Assembly (NCBI GenBank): GCA_913061075.1
Contig: CAJXSK010000008.1
Span: 1 to 64,000 of the forward strand
Direction: 5' to 3'
Length of the DNA: 64,000 nt
From: an uncultured Piscirickettsiaceae bacterium
GTDB lineage: Bacteria; Pseudomonadota; Gammaproteobacteria; Methylococcales; Cycloclasticaceae
Position numbers and translations under genes: made by a program. Under the pieces are notes generated by a model. The model saw only the letters and a program-made list of their open reading frames with translations, made no database searches and was not told where the DNA came from. Positions 28,245 to 37,676 of this stretch are shown piece after piece. Position 1 is the stretch's first letter; every line of letters begins with the position of its first letter.

Positions 28245-29492
28245 ATGTTTAAACCTCTAAAAATTTACATCGGCCTTAGATATACCCGAGCGAAACAACG
28301 TTCTGGTTTTATCTCGTTTATCAGTATGACCTCTATGCTTGGCATTGCTTTGGGCGTTATGGCGCTCATCACTGTTTTATCAGTTATGAACGGGTTTGAA
28401 GAGCAATTACGTGAAAAAATATTGGGTATGGCATCTCATGTAACGATCACCGAATATCAAAATAGCCTGAAAGATTGGGAAGGCTTAGGCCGTCAGGTTG
28501 AAAGTAGTGAATCAGTCGTCGGTTGGGCACCTTTTGTCAATGCAGAAGTAATGCTGAGTGCAAACCAACGCGTTAGTGGTGGCTTGTTACGAGGTGTACT
28601 TCCATCCAAAGAAACAGCGGTATCTGATATTGCCAGTAAAATGACCGTCGGGCAACTATCGGATTTAAATCCGAAAAAGTTTGAAGTTATTTTAGGCCAT
28701 GAACTAGCCAAGCATCTAGGCGTTGGGATGGGCGATAAAGTAACGGTTATCACCCCAAAAGTAACGCCAACACCTGCAGGTATATTGCCAAGGCTTCGCA
28801 GGTTCACCGTCGTGGGTATTTTTGAAGTGGGTATGTATGAATACGATAGAAATTTAGCTTTAATTCATGTTGAGGCAGGGTCTAAACTCTTACGGTTAGG
28901 AGATGGTGTATCCGGTCTTCGCATCAAGTTAGATGATATGTTCCGCGCGCCTTGGGTGACTCGAGATTTGGTGAAGTTTTTAACGCCTAATTTCCGTATT
29001 TCGAATTGGACGATGGAGCACAGTAATTTTTTTAAAGCGATTAAAACTGAAAAGCGAGTCATGTTTATTATCTTGATGCTTATCGTCGCCGTGGCAGCGT
29101 TTAATATTGTATCTACCTTGGTGATGGTGGTGACGGATAAACGTTCAGAAATTGCTATTCTACGAACACTTGGGTTTACACCGTCATCTGTTATGGGCGT
29201 GTTTATGGTTCAAGGTATTGTAATTGGAGTCGTGGGAACGGCAATAGGTACTGCGTTAGGTATTGCGCTGGCATTGAACGTTGAAACAATCGTCCCCGCT
29301 ATCGAACATTTTTTCCAAGTGCAGTTTTTACCAGCGGATATTTACTACATCAGTGATTTGCCCTCAAAATTGAATAGTTCGGATGTGATTACGATTGCCA
29401 GTTATTCATTTATCTTATCAGTCTTGTCGACAATTTATCCCGCTTGGCAGGCGTCTCGCGTTAATCCTGCGGAGGCCTTACGCTATGAATAA
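28245..29492 (+). CDS. lolC: Lipoprotein-releasing ABC transporter permease (LolC/LolE family)
   Basis: Inner-membrane permease of the Lol system that releases mature lipoproteins to LolA. A 415-residue FtsX-type topology: TM1 with FISMTSMLGIALGVMALITVLSVMNGF, a large periplasmic domain, and three C-terminal TMs with VVTDKRSEIAILRTLGFTPSSVMGVF as the coupling region. Only one permease gene is present before lolD, so it may be a LolF-type homodimeric version. The 3' end overlaps lolD by 8 nt. Confidence 0.92.
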   Translation: MFKPLKIYIGLRYTRAKQRSGFISFISMTSMLGIALGVMALITVLSVMNGFEEQLREKILGMASHVTITEYQNSLKDWEGLGRQVESSESVVGWAPFVNAEVMLSANQRVSGGLLRGVLPSKETAVSDIASKMTVGQLSDLNPKKFEVILGHELAKHLGVGMGDKVTVITPKVTPTPAGILPRLRRFTVVGIFEVGMYEYDRNLALIHVEAGSKLLRLGDGVSGLRIKLDDMFRAPWVTRDLVKFLTPNFRISNWTMEHSNFFKAIKTEKRVMFIILMLIVAVAAFNIVSTLVMVVTDKRSEIAILRTLGFTPSSVMGVFMVQGIVIGVVGTAIGTALGIALALNVETIVPAIEHFFQVQFLPADIYYISDLPSKLNSSDVITIASYSFILSVLSTIYPAWQASRVNPAEALRYE

Positions 29493-30162
29493 TTCTTCCG
29501 TTTTGAGTTGTGTTGGGTTAAGCAAAACATTTGGTGCAAATAACTTGCTTGTCCCCGTGCTCGAAGGTGTTGACCTGACTCTTAAGGCCGGCGAGCGATT
29601 GGCCATTATGGGTTCATCGGGATCTGGAAAGAGCACATTGCTCCATTTGTTAGGCGGTTTAGAGCAGCCAACTTCGGGCAATGTGATGATGGGTGATGTG
29701 AATTTGAACGAGCTAAACGAGGCCGAACGATCTTCGCTTAGAAATAAGCACTTGGGTTTTGTGTACCAATTTCATCATTTGCTGGCAGAATTTAGTGCGC
29801 TAGAAAATGTAGCAATGCCGCTTTTAATTGGTGGGCAAACTATCCCAGAAGCAAAACAGAAAGCATTTGAAATGTTAACAAACGTCGGATTGGCTCATCG
29901 AATTGAACACCGGTTTAGTGAGCTATCTGGTGGTGAGCGTCAACGAGTTGCAATAGCTAGGGCATTAGTAACACACCCCACATGCGTATTGGCCGATGAG
30001 CCCACAGGTAACTTGGACAAAAAAACGGCTGAGCAAATCTATGAGTTGATGTTGTCGTTAAATCAACGCCTTAACATCAGCTTATTATTGGTAACGCACG
30101 ATGCCTACTTGGCTGAAAAAATGGATAGGGTGTTAGTGCTTGATGATGGAAAGTTGGTTTAG
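29485..30162 (+). CDS. lolD: Lipoprotein-releasing ABC transporter ATPase LolD
   Basis: ATPase of the Lol transporter, 225 residues. Walker A GSSGSGKSTLLH, Q-loop FVYQFHHLL, signature LSGGERQRVAIARAL, Walker B VLADEPTGNLD and switch VTHDAYLAE. The track starts at TTG 29395, inside lolC; ATG 29485 with GGAGG nine bases upstream is the start. Translationally coupled to lolC. Confidence 0.95.
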   Translation: MNNSSVLSCVGLSKTFGANNLLVPVLEGVDLTLKAGERLAIMGSSGSGKSTLLHLLGGLEQPTSGNVMMGDVNLNELNEAERSSLRNKHLGFVYQFHHLLAEFSALENVAMPLLIGGQTIPEAKQKAFEMLTNVGLAHRIEHRFSELSGGERQRVAIARALVTHPTCVLADEPTGNLDKKTAEQIYELMLSLNQRLNISLLLVTHDAYLAEKMDRVLVLDDGKLV

Positions 30163-30668
30163 TTAGGGTGTCTTTTTAACCATTTTTTGATAACCGTTAA
30201 ACGCCAAAAAGCCCGGGCTATTATATAACCAAGGATGGACGATAAAGTCCCCAAGACGAAACAGCCGAGTAAAAAAGGTTTCCAGCTGGCACCTAAATTG
30301 TCCATTAAGGCATCCAGTGAAAACTCAAACGCACCTGGGTCAGGCGGGATGTTCAAAATCCATGAGCCAACCCAGTAAGCCGCATAGAACATGGGCGGCA
30401 TGGTGATGGGGTTGGTTATCCATACCGTAGCAACGGATATGGCTAAATTCACACGAAATATGATGGCTAAAGCTGCTGCAATAATCATTTGAGTGGGTAA
30501 AGGTATAAAAGCAACAAACAAGCCAACTGCTAGAGCCCCCGCGAATGATCGACGATTTAGGTGCCATAAGTTTGGGTCGTAAAGCAACGACCCGAAAACT
30601 TTAAGGTGTTTATGCTCTTTGATCGTTTCCGGATCAGGAAAGAATTTTTTTATTAGTCTTTTAGGCAT
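30159..30668 (-). CDS. DUF2062 family membrane protein
   Basis: A 169-residue inner-membrane protein. Its DUF2062 core reads RRSFAGALAVGLFVAFIPLPTQMIIAAALAIIFRVNLAISVATVWITNPITMPPMFYAAYWVG, with two or three hydrophobic helices. Function unknown. Its conserved place between lolD and comEC is seen in Pseudomonas as well. It converges with lolD, overlapping it by 4 nt, and is divergent from comEC. Confidence 0.88.
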   Translation of the reverse strand: MPKRLIKKFFPDPETIKEHKHLKVFGSLLYDPNLWHLNRRSFAGALAVGLFVAFIPLPTQMIIAAALAIIFRVNLAISVATVWITNPITMPPMFYAAYWVGSWILNIPPDPGAFEFSLDALMDNLGASWKPFLLGCFVLGTLSSILGYIIARAFWRLTVIKKWLKRHPN

Positions 30669-30723
30669 GCTATAACAAGATGTATATGTAACTTAAAGTG
30701 TAGCAGAGCATGGATGCTGTGAA

Positions 30724-33015
30724 TTGAAAAACTTTCAAGTTTTGGTTGGTTTTTTGTTGTTAGGTGTTATGTCTTTACAGCTTAACGCTAGCCTACCAAA
30801 TATCTTCTTACTTATTCTAATTGGCTTAATTGCTATAGCTGTGTTACGGCTTATGCCGATTGTCTCTGCCTTTATATTTGGGTTTGTATGGGCGTCAATG
30901 TTTGCAATGCACATTCAACATAACCAGCTGCACCCTTCGTTGGAAGGAGAACCTCTCTTATTAGCAGGGCAGGTCGTTGGGCTACCCATACAACAGCAAT
31001 ATGCCACAAGCTTTTTATTCAAGGTTGATCGCTCTGTGTCGCCAATGGATTTGGAAAAACTGCCAAAAATGCTCAAATTGAATTGGTATGGGCGTTCGAA
31101 TAAGGTTCGAGCAGGGGAAAAATGGCAGTTGCTGGTTAAATTAAAAAGGCCACATGGGGCGTATAACCCACATGGGTTTGATTATGAGAAATGGCTTTTC
31201 CAACAACATATATCGGCTACCGGTTATGTAAAAAAGAGCATCGAAAATAACCGCCTTAACGTAGCATCAGCGATCAATATATCCGCATGGCGAGAATCCT
31301 TTAGAAGCCATTTAGAGACGTTACTCTCTGATAGCAGTTATTTGCCGATTGTTAAAGCGTTAGTGATTGGTGATAAAAGTGATATTAAACCAGCGCAGTG
31401 GGCGGTGTTTAGAAAAACAGGCACGTCTCATTTAATTGCTATTTCTGGCTTACATATTGGTTTGGTTGGTGCATTGGTTTTTGGTTTAGTTCGGTGGCTA
31501 TTACTGGGTATTGGCCGGGTGAGTCATTGGGCTGTCCCAGTAGCGGTTATTTCATCAGTATTAATCGCCTCTTTTTATGCATCATTAGCAGGGTTTTTAA
31601 TCCCAACGCAGCGTGCATTGATTATGCTTTGTGTTGTGATGGGCGGGGTTTACTGGCAGCGTCATATGACGCCTTTTCACGCAGTTTCGGTGGCGTTATT
31701 TTTTGTATTAATAATAGATCCTATCTCAACGTTTTCTCCGGGTTTTTGGTTATCATTCGCTGCTGTTATTATTATATTGTATGGCACATCAAAGGGTTCT
31801 GATGCGCAAAGCTTTATACGACAGTTAGTTAAAGTTCAGTGGTTCGTGTCGATAGGTTTGCTGCCGTTTGTCGTGTATTTCTTTCAGCACGTTTCAGTCG
31901 TGTCCCCGATTGCGAATATTATTGTTGTACCACTAGTTAGCTTTATTGTGGTGCCATTACTAATTATTGGTTTGCTAGCAGGTGTGTTGAGTCAGCCCGC
32001 CGAAGTGTATATTTTTAGCTTACTAGATAAGGTGTTCGACTTGTTTTGGTGGTACTTAGAGACATTGGCCGCATTACCGTTTGCACAATGGTTAATGCCA
32101 AATACGACGTTTTGGGCGTGTGGTTTGGCCTTTTTGGGTTTTGCACTGTTGTTCTTATCAGAAAAAGGTCGCCGAAAATGGCTTGCTCTTGCTTTGTTAA
32201 TACCTATGATGCTGCCATTGCATCAAGAGTCGTTGCCCAATAAAGCATTCAATCTTACTCTGTTAGATGTCGGGCAAGGGTTGTCTGTTGTTGTTCGTAC
32301 AGCTGAACACACATTGGTTTTTGATACGGGTGCTAAATACAGTGATAAGTCTGATTATGCATCCACGGTGATTTTGCCTTACCTACGAGGAGAAGGCGTA
32401 AAGAAATTAGATACGCTTATTATCAGCCACGCAGATAATGATCACGCGGGCGGTGCGGAAACATTATTGAGTCAAATACCTGTTGGCGGAGTATTCTCAA
32501 GCGTACCTTATACGTTTGAAAGCGTTGATGTTAAACAGTGTGTGGCTGGGAAGCAATGGGAATGGGACGGTGTGAGGTTTGAATTTATTCACCCCAGTAA
32601 ATACAGAATATTTAAGGGTAATAATGCATCTTGTGTGCTTAGAGTTGAATCTATCTATGGCAGCGCCTTGTTGCCAGGTGATATCGAAAAAAATGCGGAG
32701 CAATCACTGATTCGGTATTCTCCGAATAAATTAAAGTCGGACGTTTTGATTGCACCTCATCACGGTAGTTTAACGTCTTCCACAGAGGCATTTATTGCTG
32801 CGGTAAATCCGCAGAGCGTCTTATTTCCCGTGGGGTATAAAAACCGATTCAACTTTCCTAAACAAGACGTTGTTGAGCGTTATAAAGCTAAAAATATTGG
32901 CTATTACGACTCTGCAACACATGGTGCGTTATCCATTGTGTTTGATGGTTCAGGTCAATCACAGGTGACGAGTTATCGAGAATTATCTAAAAACTACTGG
33001 AATTGGACGAAGTAA
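30724..33015 (+). CDS. comEC: DNA internalization competence protein ComEC/Rec2
   Basis: Inner-membrane DNA channel of natural transformation, 763 residues. N-terminal DUF4131 region, central competence domain with many TMs ([47 protein letters not shown]) and a C-terminal MBL domain ([47 protein letters not shown]). The start is TTG 30724 with only a weak ribosome binding site. No frameshift, so transformation capacity may be intact. Confidence 0.93.
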   Translation: MKNFQVLVGFLLLGVMSLQLNASLPNIFLLILIGLIAIAVLRLMPIVSAFIFGFVWASMFAMHIQHNQLHPSLEGEPLLLAGQVVGLPIQQQYATSFLFKVDRSVSPMDLEKLPKMLKLNWYGRSNKVRAGEKWQLLVKLKRPHGAYNPHGFDYEKWLFQQHISATGYVKKSIENNRLNVASAINISAWRESFRSHLETLLSDSSYLPIVKALVIGDKSDIKPAQWAVFRKTGTSHLIAISGLHIGLVGALVFGLVRWLLLGIGRVSHWAVPVAVISSVLIASFYASLAGFLIPTQRALIMLCVVMGGVYWQRHMTPFHAVSVALFFVLIIDPISTFSPGFWLSFAAVIIILYGTSKGSDAQSFIRQLVKVQWFVSIGLLPFVVYFFQHVSVVSPIANIIVVPLVSFIVVPLLIIGLLAGVLSQPAEVYIFSLLDKVFDLFWWYLETLAALPFAQWLMPNTTFWACGLAFLGFALLFLSEKGRRKWLALALLIPMMLPLHQESLPNKAFNLTLLDVGQGLSVVVRTAEHTLVFDTGAKYSDKSDYASTVILPYLRGEGVKKLDTLIISHADNDHAGGAETLLSQIPVGGVFSSVPYTFESVDVKQCVAGKQWEWDGVRFEFIHPSKYRIFKGNNASCVLRVESIYGSALLPGDIEKNAEQSLIRYSPNKLKSDVLIAPHHGSLTSSTEAFIAAVNPQSVLFPVGYKNRFNFPKQDVVERYKAKNIGYYDSATHGALSIVFDGSGQSQVTSYRELSKNYWNWTK

Positions 33016-33110
33016 ATAGTAGTAATTACTTTGTTTGATTGGTTGTTGAGTGGTAAAAAAATAAAGTACCATAGAACGAATTATTTAATGAAATTTAGTC
33101 GGGAGATGTT

Positions 33111-33719
33111 GTGCTTGAACTCTTAATATCAGGTGGTTGGTTAATGATACCCATAATCGCGTGTTCGGTTATCTCGTTAGCGGTTATAGCAGAACGGTTT
33201 TGGTCACTGAATGAGAAAAAAATTACGCCGGAACAACTTGTTCCTTCTATATGGAAATTACACAAGGCAGGGCAATTAGATAAAGCCAAAATCAATTCGC
33301 TATCGGGTAGTTCGCCGTTAGGGCGTGTACTTGCTGCAGGAATGGTTAATTACTCGCATGGCCGAGAAATAATGAAAGAGAGCATTGAAGAAGCGGGTAG
33401 GCAAGTGGCTCATGACTTGGAAAAGTTTTTAAACGTATTAGGAACCATTGCTTCCATTACGCCTTTACTGGGGTTGCTTGGAACGGTTATCGGCATGATT
33501 AAGGTGTTTGCAGCGATCATGGCGAAAGGTGTCGGTGATCCGACGGTGCTCGCTGGCGGTATTTCTCAAGCATTAATAACCACGGCGGCAGGCTTGACTG
33601 TGGCGATACCAACGATGATGTTTTATCGCTATTTTAGAGGTCGCATTGATGGGCTGGTTATTAAGATGGAAGGTGAGGCGCTTAAAATGGTAGAGATGAT
33701 GCACGGAGAGCGCGAATAA
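33111..33719 (+). CDS. exbB: ExbB/TolQ-type proton channel protein
   Basis: MotA/TolQ/ExbB family protein of 202 residues with three TMs: ISGGWLMIPIIACSVISLAVIAER, then FLNVLGTIASITPLLGLLGTVIGMIKVF and GISQALITTAAGLTVAIPTMMFYRYF. It starts at GTG 33111. It pairs with the ExbD gene 4 nt downstream. The position between comEC and lpxK matches Pseudomonas PA2983. The pair may energise TonB receptors such as those in this window. Confidence 0.88.
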   Translation: MLELLISGGWLMIPIIACSVISLAVIAERFWSLNEKKITPEQLVPSIWKLHKAGQLDKAKINSLSGSSPLGRVLAAGMVNYSHGREIMKESIEEAGRQVAHDLEKFLNVLGTIASITPLLGLLGTVIGMIKVFAAIMAKGVGDPTVLAGGISQALITTAAGLTVAIPTMMFYRYFRGRIDGLVIKMEGEALKMVEMMHGERE

Positions 33720-33723
33720 CGCC

Positions 33724-34143
33724 ATGAACTTTCAAAATAAAACCAAAGAAGAGTTTGAGCTAAATTTAACGCCGTTAATCGACGTGGTTTTTCTGTTACT
33801 CATTTTCTTCATGGTGACAACGACGTTCGATAAAGAAACAGAACTTAAAATTGAGTTGCCTCAAGCGGCTGGTGAACAAAAGCAAGTAAAAGATATGTTG
33901 GAAATTAGCATCGATTCAAAAGGTCGTTTCTTTGTTAATCAACATGAAGTCGTTAACTCGGGGTTGGCCACTATTAAAAAAGCGATTAAGCAAGCAGCCG
34001 GTGATAACAAAGCCCCGTCCTTATTAATTAGCGCTGATGGGCAAGCCACTCACCAGGCAGTGGTCACTGTATTAGATGCGGCAAGTCAATTAGGGTTTGT
34101 GAATATCACTTTTGCTGCAAATGAACCGCAGCAGAAAAAATAA
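33724..34143 (+). CDS. exbD: ExbD/TolR biopolymer transport protein
   Basis: A 139-residue single-TM partner of ExbB. The TM segment NLTPLIDVVFLLLIFFMVTTTF contains the conserved proton-carrying Asp (LIDVVF), followed by a periplasmic domain (ELKIELPQA...ISADGQATHQAVVTVLDAASQLGF). Sits in the operon exbB-exbD-lpxK. Confidence 0.9.
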   Translation: MNFQNKTKEEFELNLTPLIDVVFLLLIFFMVTTTFDKETELKIELPQAAGEQKQVKDMLEISIDSKGRFFVNQHEVVNSGLATIKKAIKQAAGDNKAPSLLISADGQATHQAVVTVLDAASQLGFVNITFAANEPQQKK

Positions 34144-34158
34144 ATCGTTAACAACCAC

Positions 34159-35157
34159 ATGAATCGTAAATTGAGCCACTTTTTTGACAGCATGTGGTAT
34201 GGAAAGCGCCCTATAGCGTTGTTTTTCATCCCGCTATCTTGGCTGTTTTTTGTTATTATTAAAGTGCGTAAATTTCTCTACGATAAAGGTTGGAAGGCAT
34301 CGACCCGCGTCGCTGCCCCCGTCATTATCGTTGGAAATATAACAGTGGGCGGAACGGGTAAAACTCCGTTGGTTATTTGGCTGGCCCAATTGTTAGAAAA
34401 AGCCGGTTATCGCCCCGGCATTATTAGCCGTGGATACGGCGGTATTGCATCTAGCTGGCCACAACAAGCTCGCGAAGACAGTGATTCAAGGGTGGTGGGA
34501 GATGAAGCTAAAATTCTTGCGAGACGAGCAGGCTGTCCAGTTGCGGTGGGGCCAATTAGGGCAAGCAGTGCGCAAGCCTTGATAGAGCGGCACGGTTGTG
34601 ATGTTATTATTTCAGATGATGGTTTACAGCATTATGCTATTCAACGAGATGTTGAAATCGCTATTGTTGATGGGGAGCGTCGTTATGGAAATAGCTATCT
34701 ATTACCTGCGGGTCCACTGCGAGAGCCCATTGAACGGTTAAAAGAGGTTGATATTGTTGTTTGTAATGGCTTAGCCAGCGGTGATGAATTTCCACTAAGG
34801 GTTGAAGGAAAAATAGCTATTAATGTGCTGGATCAAACAATAACCAAGCCGCTAGAAGAATTTAAAGAGCAACATGTACACGCAGTTGCGGGGTTAGGTA
34901 ACCCGTCACGTTTCTTTTCACACCTTAAAAAATTTGGTGTGTTGTTTGAAACGCATATCTACCCTGATCATTTTGAATATACGCAAAATGATATTACATT
35001 TTCAGATGATAAGATTGTTATGATGACTGAAAAAGATGCGGTTAAATGTACAGAGATAGCCGATGAAAATTGTTGGTACGTTCCAATTAGAGCGCAGATG
35101 ACAGAAAAATTTGGTTTAACAGTTTTATCACTCATTCAAAAGAGCACACATGGATAA
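34159..35157 (+). CDS. lpxK: Tetraacyldisaccharide 4'-kinase
   Basis: Inner-membrane-associated kinase that phosphorylates the lipid A disaccharide. A 332-residue protein with an N-terminal membrane helix (FFIPLSWLFFVIIKV), Walker A VGNITVGGTGKTPLVIWLA, and IISRGYGG, SDDGLQHYAIQRDVEIAIVDG and LPAGPLREP. MsbA is not adjacent; exbB-exbD precede it as in pseudomonads. The 3' end overlaps ycaR by 8 nt. Confidence 0.94.
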   Translation: MNRKLSHFFDSMWYGKRPIALFFIPLSWLFFVIIKVRKFLYDKGWKASTRVAAPVIIVGNITVGGTGKTPLVIWLAQLLEKAGYRPGIISRGYGGIASSWPQQAREDSDSRVVGDEAKILARRAGCPVAVGPIRASSAQALIERHGCDVIISDDGLQHYAIQRDVEIAIVDGERRYGNSYLLPAGPLREPIERLKEVDIVVCNGLASGDEFPLRVEGKIAINVLDQTITKPLEEFKEQHVHAVAGLGNPSRFFSHLKKFGVLFETHIYPDHFEYTQNDITFSDDKIVMMTEKDAVKCTEIADENCWYVPIRAQMTEKFGLTVLSLIQKSTHG

Positions 35158-35338
35158 AAAATTATTAGATATTTTGGCTTGCCCCGAGTGCAAGTCTGAC
35201 CTGAAATACTTAAAAACAGAGCAAGAGCTAGTTTGTCTGGCTTGTCGTCTTTCGTATCCCATACGAGACGATATCCCAATTATGTTAGTGGATGAGGCGC
35301 GTAGGCTTTCTTCTGATGAAACGGATGTGCTTAGGTAA
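35150..35338 (+). CDS. ycaR: Trm112-like protein YcaR
   Basis: A 62-residue zinc-ribbon-like protein of the Trm112/UPF0434 family: LLDILACPECKSDLKY, LVCLACRLSYPIRDDIPIMLVDEARRL. Two CxxC pairs suggest a zinc site. Its conserved position between lpxK and kdsB suggests a link to lipid A/KDO synthesis, but its partner is not known. Confidence 0.9.
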   Translation: MDKKLLDILACPECKSDLKYLKTEQELVCLACRLSYPIRDDIPIMLVDEARRLSSDETDVLR

Positions 35339-35343
35339 CTAAA

Positions 35344-36102
35344 ATGGCAACTTCTTTTAAAGTTGTTATTCCGGCTCGTTTCGCGTCGTCAAGGCTGCCT
35401 GGCAAGCCGCTGCTAGAGATAGTCGGGAAAGCCATGATTCTTCATGTTTGTGAGAAGGCGGCCTTAGCTGGAGCTGAAGAAGTTGTTGTTGCAACGGATC
35501 ATGAGCAAATTCTAGATTGTGTAAAACAAGCCGGCTTTAATGCAGTGATGACATTGGCGTCGCATACCAGTGGAACAGAGCGGTTGACTGAAGTGGCAAA
35601 TAAGCTTGGCTGGAGTGATGACACCGTTATTGTTAATTGTCAGGGCGATGAGCCCCTTATCCCGCCAACATTAATACACAAAGCAGCAGTGGCCTTAATT
35701 GAGCAGGATATTGCTCAGGTCGCTAGCTTATGCGCGCCTATCAATGAAAAAGAAGAGGTCTTTAATCCGAATGCTGTAAAGGTTGTGCGAGATGCGCTTG
35801 ATTATGCTCTTTACTTCAGTCGTGCGCCTATACCTTGGAATCGTGATTGTTTTCCTGATGGTGTGTTGAATGGGCAAGCTGAACATTATCGGCACATTGG
35901 TATATACAGTTATACAGCGGGTTTTTTGCGGCGCTATATTACATGGCCAGCTTGTGCGTTAGAGCAAATAGAATCGCTTGAACAGTTGCGTATCCTTTAC
36001 CAAGGCGAACGGATTTTGGTCCCTTCGGTGGCGCAAGTCCCCGAGGCTGGTGTGGATACGCAAGAAGATTTGGATAGAATAAACCGATTAATGCAACAAT
36101 GA
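35344..36102 (+). CDS. kdsB: 3-deoxy-manno-octulosonate cytidylyltransferase
   Basis: Activates KDO as CMP-KDO for lipopolysaccharide inner core. A 252-residue nucleotidyltransferase with VVIPARFASSRLPGKPL, VATDHEQI, SGTERLTEV, VNCQGDEPLIPP, RAPIPWNRD and YRHIGIYSY. Begins 5 nt after ycaR. Stop overlaps the phosphatase start by 4 nt (ATGA). Confidence 0.96.
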   Translation: MATSFKVVIPARFASSRLPGKPLLEIVGKAMILHVCEKAALAGAEEVVVATDHEQILDCVKQAGFNAVMTLASHTSGTERLTEVANKLGWSDDTVIVNCQGDEPLIPPTLIHKAAVALIEQDIAQVASLCAPINEKEEVFNPNAVKVVRDALDYALYFSRAPIPWNRDCFPDGVLNGQAEHYRHIGIYSYTAGFLRRYITWPACALEQIESLEQLRILYQGERILVPSVAQVPEAGVDTQEDLDRINRLMQQ

Positions 36103-36572
36103 TTAAAGTGCTTTTTATTTGCATGGGCAATATCTGTAGATCCCCTACAGCCCACGGTGTTTTCCAGCAATTGGTTGATGATAAAGGATTTACTCAAGAA
36201 TTTTTAATCGACTCAGCAGGTACACATGCGTATCACGTAGGGCATGCGCCAGATAACCGTTCAGTGAGCACTGCTTTAGGGCACGGGGTTGATATTAGTG
36301 ACCTAAAAGCCAGACAAGTTCATGAGAGTGACTTTGAATATTTTGATTATTTATTAGTAATGGACGAGCATAATTATTCGATAACTATTGATAACTGCCC
36401 CGCTGAATACGAATCTAAAGTTCGGTTCTTTCTGGATTTCGCAAAAAACACGGCATTAAAGGAAGTACCAGATCCATATTATGGCGAAGGCAATGGGTTT
36501 GAGCGCGTGTATGACTTGATTGTTGATGCCAGTGATGGGCTGATGGAGCATCTAAGTATTGAGAGTGATTAA
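36099..36572 (+). CDS. Low-molecular-weight protein tyrosine phosphatase
   Basis: A 157-residue LMW-PTP. The P-loop VLFICMGNICRSPTAHGVF holds the catalytic Cys and Arg of CX5R, and the general-acid loop is VPDPYYGEGNGFERVYDLI. Overlaps kdsB by ATGA, as in Pseudomonas where murB would follow; here no murB follows, and a MarR gene in the opposite direction appears instead. Possible role in envelope polysaccharide control. Confidence 0.92.
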   Translation: MIKVLFICMGNICRSPTAHGVFQQLVDDKGFTQEFLIDSAGTHAYHVGHAPDNRSVSTALGHGVDISDLKARQVHESDFEYFDYLLVMDEHNYSITIDNCPAEYESKVRFFLDFAKNTALKEVPDPYYGEGNGFERVYDLIVDASDGLMEHLSIESD

Positions 36573-36646
36573 GCAGATGTCTTTATGAAAAATGATAATT
36601 GTGCTGCGTTGATTTAGATTGTACGTGTTGCCATAACCCCTTAAGT

Positions 36647-37066
36647 TTATTTAAGGTTATTCTTTATTTTTTGACAAAGTAATATTATTTGCTCAACTTC
36701 TTCGTCATCTAAACCCGTTGCACATAATGCTTGTTTGGCCGCATCTGAGCCTTTAACTACCAGTTTCCGCCCTTTTTCTGTCAAGCTGATACGCTTTTGG
36801 CGTTCATCTTCTTGGTCGTATTCTCGAGTTATATAATTTTGCAATTCTAATCGTTTAAGCATAGGCGTCATTGTTGGTTTGCTTAATCCAATGGCGGCGG
36901 CTAGATGGGATACAGATACGCCATCTTTTTGCCATAAAACCATCATTACTACAAATTGCGGGTACGTTAAATTTAGCGGGACTAATAAGGATCTGTAGGC
37001 CTGCGTAATAAGGTTAGATGTGGAATAAAGCGTGTAACAAACTTGTTGGCGCGGGTCGGGTCCCAT
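36647..37066 (-). CDS. MarR-family transcriptional regulator, OhrR-like
   Basis: A 139-residue winged-helix repressor. The pattern QQVCYTLYSTSNLITQAYRSLLVPLNLTYPQFVVMMVLW matches the N-terminal half of OhrR, whose single reactive Cys and two Tyr residues sense organic hydroperoxides; here Cys9 is in that position. DNA-recognition helix AAIGLSKPTMTPMLKRLE and wing DQEDERQKRISLT follow. It is divergent from a small secreted-protein gene, with a palindrome in that gene's promoter. No ohr gene is adjacent. Confidence 0.87.
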   Translation of the reverse strand: MGPDPRQQVCYTLYSTSNLITQAYRSLLVPLNLTYPQFVVMMVLWQKDGVSVSHLAAAIGLSKPTMTPMLKRLELQNYITREYDQEDERQKRISLTEKGRKLVVKGSDAAKQALCATGLDDEEVEQIILLCQKIKNNLK

Positions 37067-37094
37067 GGGCTATATCGTTATTGGTAATAAATGT

Positions 37095-37143
37095 TTGACA
37101 AAGTATATACAGTTTCAATATATTAGCCTACGAATAGTTCGTA
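37095..37143 (+). promoter_or_regulatory. Promoter with overlapping palindromic operator
   Basis: TTGACA at 37095-37100 and TATATT at 37119-37124 are spaced 18 bp, a good sigma-70 promoter pointing to the 37190 gene. The perfect palindrome TACGAA-TAG-TTCGTA (37129-37143) covers the expected transcription start. It is a natural operator candidate for the divergent MarR/OhrR-like regulator. Confidence 0.55.
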
Positions 37144-37189
37144 TACATACTAATTGTTCATTGCAGTAAATTCATCGAAGGGGTTAATT

Positions 37190-37492
37190 ATGAAAAACGT
37201 TTTATTATCAATTGGGATTACATTAATGCTAATAAGCAATGTTGCCGTAGCTGGTGACACCGCCAAGTCAAAAGATTACATGCCTAGTTTAATAACGGCA
37301 ACACCATTAGAAGGGCGAATGTTAGCGGTTACAATTGTCAGAAAAACAGTGGGAACCATTCAGCACAATGGGGACATAAAACATAAATTGAGAGCGGTGT
37401 ATGCAGAAGATCCTGTCATGTTAATGAGAGCAGTTGAGTTGGTTAATTTAGAATTCAGGATCATTGCCGAAGCTAATAACTATTGGCGTTAA
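37190..37492 (+). CDS. Small secreted protein, unknown
   Basis: A 100-residue protein. The track starts at 37154, but ATG 37190 follows a GAAGGGG ribosome binding site and gives a clean signal peptide (MKNVLLSIGITLMLISNVAVAG). The mature part contains LITATPLEGRMLAVTIVRKTVG and ends in IIAEANNYWR; no family recognised. Divergent from the MarR-like regulator and behind a promoter with a palindromic operator, so it is probably that regulator's target. Confidence 0.7.
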   Translation: MKNVLLSIGITLMLISNVAVAGDTAKSKDYMPSLITATPLEGRMLAVTIVRKTVGTIQHNGDIKHKLRAVYAEDPVMLMRAVELVNLEFRIIAEANNYWR

Positions 37493-37530
37493 TTGTTTGG
37501 TGGCGCTATATATCTAGTCATAACGAATGA

Positions 37531-37575
37531 ATGCTCCGGTAAACAACAGCTATTAGTTGGCCGGAGTATTTATAG
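37531..37575 (+). terminator. Possible terminator hairpin
   Basis: ATGCTCCGG pairs with CCGGAGTAT (one G-U wobble), with a CAAC/GTTG inner stem. The T run is weak (ATTTAT). It follows the small secreted-protein gene by about 40 nt. Confidence 0.35.
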
Positions 37576-37676
37576 AAAATGTTAGTTTGTAAGGTCGTTT
37601 ATCTACGGGGCTGGTGGCGTCGAGTGAGTTAGGTGAAAAAAAACATCCATTTATAACGTCAGCCTACATGGGGTAG

